Positions 56,690 to 64,000 of a DNA stretch of 64,000 bases are shown piece after piece. The notes under the pieces were generated by a model that was given only the letters and a program-made list of their open reading frames with translations, ran no database searches and was not told the DNA's origin. The first letter of the stretch is position 1. Each line of letters starts with the position of its first letter. Source of the DNA: Psococerastis gibbosa (Eukaryota > Arthropoda > Insecta > Psocodea > Psocidae); NCBI GenBank assembly GCA_963971405.1, contig OZ020490.1, forward strand, positions 34,621,464-34,685,463. Direction: 5' to 3'. The position numbers and the translations under genes were made by a program.

Positions 56690-57300
56690 GCTATAAAGCC
56701 CTATCTCAACACTCAACTAGGAAAGTCCGGGCGGACCGCCTACTTTAAATGCCCTCCAAAGCATGGCCAGAAAATGCAGTCAGTGTAGCTCCTGACATAT
56801 CAGAAGAGCAAGGCTGCCAGATCCGGTTTTTCGAAGGCCGTAGCCAGGGGGGGGGGGGGCTGCAACCCCGAAATGAAAAGTTCAGAATTAAATAAATCTA
56901 GTTCGGTAACATAAATGTGTCTTCCTCAGTAAATTATAAACTTTACTGCTGTTTAAATCGTAAAATCTCACTATTTTGGACTTATTTTTTCAAAACATCT
57001 CCCCCGGGGAGGACCCCCGGTACCCTAGTTTGGAGCAATATCAATATGCATTCCTTTGCAAGCTTTTCTGCTGTAAAACCACACTGCTTAGCACTTACAT
57101 TTTCAAATTTTCCCCCAGGGAGATACCCCCGTGCCCCCCTTTTTGAGGTAAATGCAATATTATTTTTATGAAGAAGAATTCTTTTGCAAGCTTTGTAAAA
57201 TCCATACTTTACTGCTGTTAAAATGCGTAAAACCCCGCTATTTTGCACTTACATTTTCAAATTTTTCCCCCGGGCCCCCTTCTTTGGGTTAAAAGCAATT
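56690..57300. repeat. SINE-B core and decayed G/C-run element
   Basis: At 56690-56790 (minus) the SINE-B core and its distal part 'agggctttatagccctaactc' occur. At 56840 a 12-G run follows CCGTAGCCAGG, and to 57290 three similar blocks ('cgtaaaaccccgctattttg', 'tttcaaatttttcccccggg') repeat in tandem, as in 16083-16380 and 19500-19700. Confidence 0.55.
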
Positions 57301-58095
57301 TATTCCGCATGTCCGCAAAATATTATAAGCCTGTGTTCGCACCGATGCTAAAACCTCTAATAAATTTTCTAGGCTTTCATACATATACGAGTAACATACA
57401 ATAACCTCTAAAGAATTTAATACACTAGATACAATTGAATTCACAAGATATAAATTTACACGGGCTTGGGTTTTTCAATGATTTGTCCGGCTGATAATTT
57501 GTTGATGAACCGGACAATGAATTGTCCTACCCAAAAAAGAATAAAATTTATTAATAAATAATAAATACCTCAAAATTTAAAATGTTTTTCCATTCTGCGT
57601 TAACGTTGCAATTTTGATTTTAGTCACTTCTTTTGAAAAAATGCAGAAAATTCAAATTAGACTTCGTAAAATTGAGAGTAATTATTATTGGAGCTTCAGA
57701 AAAAAAATGTATACTAGGTAAAATTACAATACTTTTGGGGTCTTGTCCGGTTTTGAACTTCGCTGAATCTGACAAGCCTGAAGATGAGAGTTTAATTTTT
57801 TGGGGCGTTGGTGTGCATGGAGTTGCAAAGTTTCCCAAAATCGAAACACTGCCCTTAAATATAAAATTTTATTGCCCTACAAATTTGAGTTCATTGATTT
57901 TGTATATTGCTTATTAGCGTATGAAACCCCTGACCATGTTTTTCAATGATGTAACCTGGTTACTAAAAGGTCACTTTTTTCAAAGTTTAGGTTACTATTT
58001 CAATTATTTAGGATCAATTTTACGATGGAGGCCCTGCTATAATCATAATCCAAAATTTTCCCCTGAGCAGTACGCACTATAAGAAAGAACCAAAG
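57301..58095. other. Non-coding gap before the satellite
   Basis: No recognisable gene. A 94-codon frame at 57633-57917 has no known domain or splice signals. Confidence 0.35.
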
Positions 58096-58099
58096 AAAG

Positions 58100-61000
58100 A
58101 AGAACCCACATCATTGCAAGACCTTTAAAAAAATAAAATAAGTAAATAGCTATTTTTCGTATTCTTGTCGAATGAATTTTTTTAAGCTACATTTACACCC
58201 ATGAACACGCAGGAGCAATTGCTCAATGTCAAGTAAAATACAATGAGCCAAAATAAGAAAAATTTAGACACCCATATCATTTCAAGACCCTTAAAAAAAT
58301 AAAATAAGTAAATAGCTATTTTTCGTATTCTTGTCGAATGAATTTTTTGCAACTACACTTACACCGATGAACACGCAGGAGCAATAGCTCAATGTTAAGT
58401 ACAATACAATGAGCCAAAATAAGCAAAACTAAGACACCCATATCATTTCAAGACCTTTAAAAAAAATAAAATAAGTAAATAGCAATTTTTCGTATTCTTG
58501 TCGAATGAATTTTTTTAAGCTACATTTACACCGATGAACACGTAGGAGCAATAGCTTAATGTTAAGTACAATACAGTGAGCCAAAATATGCAAAATTACG
58601 ACACCCATATCATTTCAAGACCTTTAAAAAAAATAAAATAAGTAAATAGCTATTTTTCGTATTCTTGTCAAATGAATTTTTTTTAGCTAAATTTAAACCG
58701 ATTTACGCGCAGGAGCAATTGCTTTATGTTAAGTACAATACAGTGAGCCAAAATATGCAAAATTGAGACACCCATATCATTTCAAGACCCTAAAAAAATT
58801 AAATAAGTAAATAGCTATTTTTCGTATTCTTGTCGAATGAATTATTTTCAGCTACATTTACACCGATCAACACGCAGGAGCTATTGCTAAATGTTAAGTA
58901 AAATACAATGAGCCAAAATAAGAAAAATTTAGACACCCATATCATTTCAAGACCCTTAAAAGAAATAAAATAAGTAAATAGCTATTTTTCGTATTCTTGT
59001 CAAATGAATTATTTTCAGCTACATTTACACCGATGAACACGCAGGAGCTATTGCTAAATACAATACAATGAGCCAAAATAAGCTAAATTTAGACACCCAT
59101 ATCTTTTCATGACCTTTAAAAAAAATAAAATAAGAAAATAGCTATTTTTCGTATTCTTGTCAAATGAATTTTTTTAAGCTACATTTACACCGATGAACAC
59201 GCAGGAGCGATTACTCAATGTTAAGTGCAATACAATGAGCCAAAATAAGCAAAACTAAGACACCCATATCATTTCAAGACCATTAAAAAAAATAAAATAA
59301 GTAAATAGCTATTTTTCGAATTCTTGTCGAATGAATTTTTTGCAACTACACTTACACCGATGAACACGCAGGAGCAATAGCTCAATGTTAAGTACAATAC
59401 AATGAGCCAAAATAAGCAAAACTAAGACACCCATATCATTTCAAGACCTTTAAAAAAAATAAAATAAGTAAATAGCAATTTTTCGTATTCTTGTCGAATG
59501 AATTTTTTTAAGCTACATGTACACCCATGAACACGCAGGAGCAATTGCTCAATGTTAAGTACAATACAATGAGCCAAAATAAGCAAAATTTAGACACCCA
59601 TATCATTTCAAGACCCTTAAAAAAAATAAAATAAGTCAATAGCTATTTTTCGTACTCTTGTCGAATGAATTATTTTCAGCTACATTTACACCGATGAACA
59701 CGCAGGAGCTATTGCTAAATACAATACAATGAGCCAAAATAAGCAAAATTTAGACACCCATATCTTTTCAAGACCTTTAAAAAAAATAAAATAAGTAAAT
59801 AGCTATTTTTCGTATTCTTGTCGAATGAATTTTTTTAAGCTACATTTACACCGATGAACACGCAGGAGCAATTGCTCAATGTTAAGTACAATACAATGAG
59901 CCAAAATAAGCAAAACTAAGACACCCATCACATTTCATGACCTTTAAGAAAAATAAAATAAGAAAATAGCTATTTTTCGTATTCTTGTCAAATGAATATT
60001 TTTAAGCTACATTTACACCGATGAACACGCAGGAGCGATTGCTCAATGTTAAGTGCAATACAATGAGCCAAAATAAGCAAAACTAAGACACCCATACCAT
60101 TTCAAGACCATTAAAAAAAAAAAAAAAAATTAAATAGCCATTTTTCGTATTCATGCCGAATGAATTTTTTTAAGCTACATTTACACCGATGAACACGCAG
60201 GAGCAATTGCTCAATGTTAAGTACAATACAATGAGCCAAAATAAGCAAAATTTAGACACCCATATCATTCCAGACCTTTAAAAAAAATAAAATAAGTAAA
60301 TAGCCATTTTTCGTATTCTTGTCAAATGAATTTTTTTTAACTACATTTAAACCGATTTACGCGCAGGAGCAATTGCTTAATGTTAAGTACAATACAGTGA
60401 GCCAAAATAAGCAAAATTTAGACACCCATATCATTCCAGACGTTTAAAAAAAATAAAATAAGTAAATAGCCATTTTTCGTATTCTTGTCAAATGAATTTT
60501 TTTTAGCTACATTTAAACCGATTTACGCGCAGGAGCAATTGCTCAATGTTAAGTACAATACAATTAGCCAAAATAAGCAAAATTAAGACACCCATATCAT
60601 TTCAAGACCTTTAAAAAAAAAAAAATAATTATATAGCTATTTTTCTTATTCTTGTCTAATGAATTTTTTTTAGCTACATTTACACCGATGAACACGTAGG
60701 AGCAATCGCATAATGTTTAGTACAATACAATGAGCCAAAATAAGCAAAATTTAGACACCCATATCATTTCGAGACCTTCAAAAAAATAAAATAAGTATAT
60801 AGCTATTTTTCGTATTCATGTCAAATGAATTTTTTTTAGCTAAATTTAAACCGATTTACCTGCAGGAGCAATTTCTTAATGTTAAGTACAATACAGTGAG
60901 CCAAAATAAGCAAAATTTAGACACCCATTTTTTTTCAAGACCTTTAAAAAAAAAAAAAATAATTATATAGCTATTTTTCGTATTCTTGTCTAATGAATTT

Positions 61001-64000
61001 TTTTAGCTACATTTACACCGATGAACACGCAGGAGCAATTGCTCAATGTTAAGTACAATACAATGAGCCAAAATATGCAAAATTTAGACACCCATATCAT
61101 TTCAAGACCTTTAAAAAAAAAAAAAAATAAGTAAAGAGCTATTTTTCGTATTCTTGTCAAATGAATTTTTTTCAGCTACATTTACACCGATCAACACGCA
61201 GGAGCTATTGCTAAATATCAAGTAAAATACAATGAGCCAAAATAAGCAAAATTTAGACACCCATATCATTTCAAGACCCTTAAAAAAAAAAAAAAATAAG
61301 TAAATAGCTATTTTTCGTATTCTTGCCGAATGAATTATTTTCAGCTACATTTACACCGATGAACACGCAGGAGCTATTGCTAAATACAATACAATGAGCC
61401 AAAATAAGCAAAATTTAGACACCCATATCTTTTCAAGACCTTTAAAAAAAATAAAATAAGTAAATAGCTATTTTTCGTATTCTTGTCGAATGAATTTTTT
61501 TAAGCTACATTTACACCGATGAACACGCAGGAGCAATTGCTCAATGTTATGTACAATACAATGAGCCAAAATAAGCAAAACTAAGACACCCATAACATTT
61601 CATGACCTTTAAAAAAAATAAAATAAGAAAATAGCTATTTTCCGTATTCTTGTCAAATGAATTTTTTTAAGCTACATTTACACCGATGAACACGCAGGAG
61701 CAATTGCTCAATGTTACGTACAATACAATGAGCCAAAATAAGCAACATTTAGACACCCATATCATTCCAGACCTTTAAAAAAAATAAAATAAGTAAATAG
61801 CCATTTTTCGTATTCTTGTCAAATGAATTTTTTTTAGCTACATTTAAACCGATTTACGCGCAGGAGCAATTGCTTAATGTTAAGTACAATACAATTAGCC
61901 AAAATAAGCAAAATTAAGACACCCATATCATTTCAAGACCTTTAAAAAAAAAAAATAATTAAATAGCTATTTTTCTTATTCTTGTCTAATGAATTTTTTT
62001 TAGCTACATTTACACCGATGAACACGTAGGAGCAATCGCATGATGTTTAGTACAATACAATGAGCCAAAATAAGCAAAATTAAGACACCCATTTTTTTTC
62101 AAGACCTTTAAAAAAAATAAAATAAGTCAATAGCTATTTTTCGTATTCATATCGAATGAATTTTTTTTAGCTACATTTAAACCGATTAACACGCAGGAGC
62201 AATTGCTTAATGTTAAGTACAATACAATGAGCGAAAATAATCAAAATTATGACACCCATATCATTTCGAGACCTTCAGAAAAATAAAATAAGTATATAGC
62301 TATTTTTCGTATTCATCTCAAATGAATTTTTTTTAGCTAAATTTAAACCGATTTACCTGCAGGAGCAATTTCTTAATGTTAAGTACAATACAATGAGCCA
62401 AAATAAGCAAAAGTAAGACACCCATATAACTTGATGACCTTTAAAAAAAATAAAATAAGTAGCCTAAATAGCTATTTTTCGTATTCTTGCCGTATGAATT
62501 TTTTTAAGCTACATTTACACCGATGAACACGCAGCAGCAATTGCTTAATGTTAGGTACATTACAATGAGCCAAAATAAGCAAAATTAAGACACCCATATT
62601 TTTTCAAGACCTTTAAAAAAAATAAAATAAGTCAATAGCTATTTTTCGTATTCATATCGAATGAATTTTTTTTAGCTAAATTTAAACCGATTTACCTGCA
62701 GGAGCAATTTCTTATTGTTAAGTACAATACAGTGAGCCTAAATAAGCAAAATTTAGACACCCATTTTTTTTCAAGACCTTTAAAAAAATAAAATAAGTAA
62801 ATAGCTATTTTTCGAATTCTTGCCGTAAGAATTTTTTTTAGCAACATTTACACCGATGAACATGCAGGAGCAATTGCTCAATTTTAAGTACAATACAATG
62901 AGCCAAAATAAGCTAAATTAAGACACCCATATCATTTCAAGACCTTTAAAAAAATAAAATAATTATATAGCTATTTTTCGTATTCTTGTCTAATGAATTT
63001 TTTTTAGCTACATTTACACCGATGAACACGTAGGAGCAATAGCTTAATGTTAAGTGCAATACAATGAGCCAAAATAAGCAAAATTTAGACACCCATATCA
63101 TTCCAGACCTTTAAAAAAAATAAAATAAGTAAATAGCCATTTTTCGTATTCTTGTCAAATGAATTTTTTGTAGCTACATTTACACCGATGAACACGCAGG
63201 AGCAATTGCTTAATGTTAGGTACAACACAATGAGCCAAAATATGCAAAATTAAGACACCCATATTTTTTCAAGACCTTTAAAAAAAATAAAATAAGTATA
63301 TAGCTATTTTTCGTATTCATATCGAATGAATTTTTTTTAGCTACATTTAAACCGATTAACACGCAGGAGCAATTGCTTAATGTTAAGTACAATACAATGA
63401 GCGAAAATAATCAAAACTAAGACACCCATATCATTTCGAGACCTTCAGAAAAATAAATAAGTATATAGCAATTTTTCGTATTCATGTCAAATGAATTTTT
63501 TTTAGCTAAATTTAAACCGATTTACCTGCAGGAGCAATTTCTTAATGTTAAGTACAATACAGTGAGCCAAAATAAGCAAAATTTTGACACCCATTTTTTT
63601 TCAAGACCTTTAAAAAAAATAAAATAAGTAAATAGGTATTTTTCGTATTCTTGTCTAATGAATTTTTTTTTGCTACATTTACACCGATGAACACGTAGGA
63701 GCAATAGCTTAATGTTAAGTACAATACAGTGAGCCAAAATATGCAAAATTACGACACCCATATCTTTTCAAGACCTTTAAAAAAATTAAATAAGTATATA
63801 GCTATTTTTCGTATTCTTGTCAAATGAATTTTTTTTAGCTAAATTTAAACCGATTTACGCGCAGGAGCAATTGCTTAATGTTAAGTACAATACAGTGAGC
63901 CAAAATAATCAAAATTAAGACACCCATATCATTTCGAGACCTTCAAAAAAATAAAATAAGTATATAGCTATTTTTCGTATTCATGTCAAATGAATTTTTT
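58100..64000 (+). repeat. Tandem satellite, unit about 166 bp
   Basis: About 35 units fill the window to its edge, so the true array is longer. Landmarks recur once per unit: 'gacacccat' (58267, 58433, 58600, 58767: steps of 166-167), 'ctatttttcgtattcttgtc', 'gaatgaatttttt', 'cgatgaacacgcaggagcaa' and 'gagccaaaat'. Variant classes exist: 'cgatttacgcgcaggag', 'cctgcaggagcaatttctta', and a shortened unit lacking 'gttaagt' (about 59040, 59700, 61370). The first unit is partial. There is no coding capacity. Confidence 0.97.

Noticed and set aside
58100..64000. CRISPR-like array of regular repeats
   Set aside because: Units are contiguous, about 166 bp, with no short repeat/unique spacer pattern, and the genome is eukaryotic. 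It is a satellite.

Overview
The window reads as nuclear DNA of an animal, most likely an arthropod. The evidence is a six-exon UDP-glucose 6-dehydrogenase gene with GT-AG introns and an insect-like protein, an I/Jockey-type LINE, a mariner element, several SINE and MITE families and a long tandem satellite. The DNA is AT-rich, most of it is mobile-element debris, and real genes fill only a small part. I cannot name the species.

Layout: 1-3370 is nested DNA transposons and a SINE. From 3374 to 15358 (minus) lies a broken copy of a helicase-PARP gene, cut in two by a 6.6 kb LINE (6505-13104) that itself carries two SINEs. From 15.4 to 26.3 kb there are decayed transposons with long G or C runs and one orphan reading frame. 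From 26323 to 33200 (minus) lies the intact helicase-PARP gene: a short upstream exon plus one open exon of about 1,575 codons. From 33 to 43.9 kb come palindromic MITEs, LINE scraps and a deleted mariner. From 43968 to 48608 (plus) is the UGDH gene, with SINEs, MITEs and an exon-1 echo in its introns. From 48.6 to 58.1 kb is repeat-rich, gene-poor DNA. From about 58100 to the end is a satellite of about 166 bp per unit.

The most interesting gene is the helicase-PARP protein. It joins a ZNFX1-like SF1 RNA helicase (Walker A GPPGCGKT, a VEEAAE Walker B, LIGDHRQLPP, and ALSRAKRGLY motif VI) to a C-terminal tankyrase-like ADP-ribosyltransferase that keeps the H-Y-E residues. It occurs twice in the same orientation. 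One copy is open; the other is destroyed by a LINE with an exact 9-bp target duplication, plus frameshifts and another insertion. ZNFX1 relatives act in antiviral RNA sensing and small-RNA inheritance, so a fused PARP suggests an RNA-responsive ADP-ribosylating factor. That role is inference.

The repeats are unusually readable. They include a SINE family with a 12-bp long-range stem, hAT-type MITEs with 8-bp target duplications and subterminal G/C runs, Harbinger-type palindromes down to 36 bp (one inserted at the centre of another), and a hammerhead-ribozyme-like motif in a retroelement remnant.
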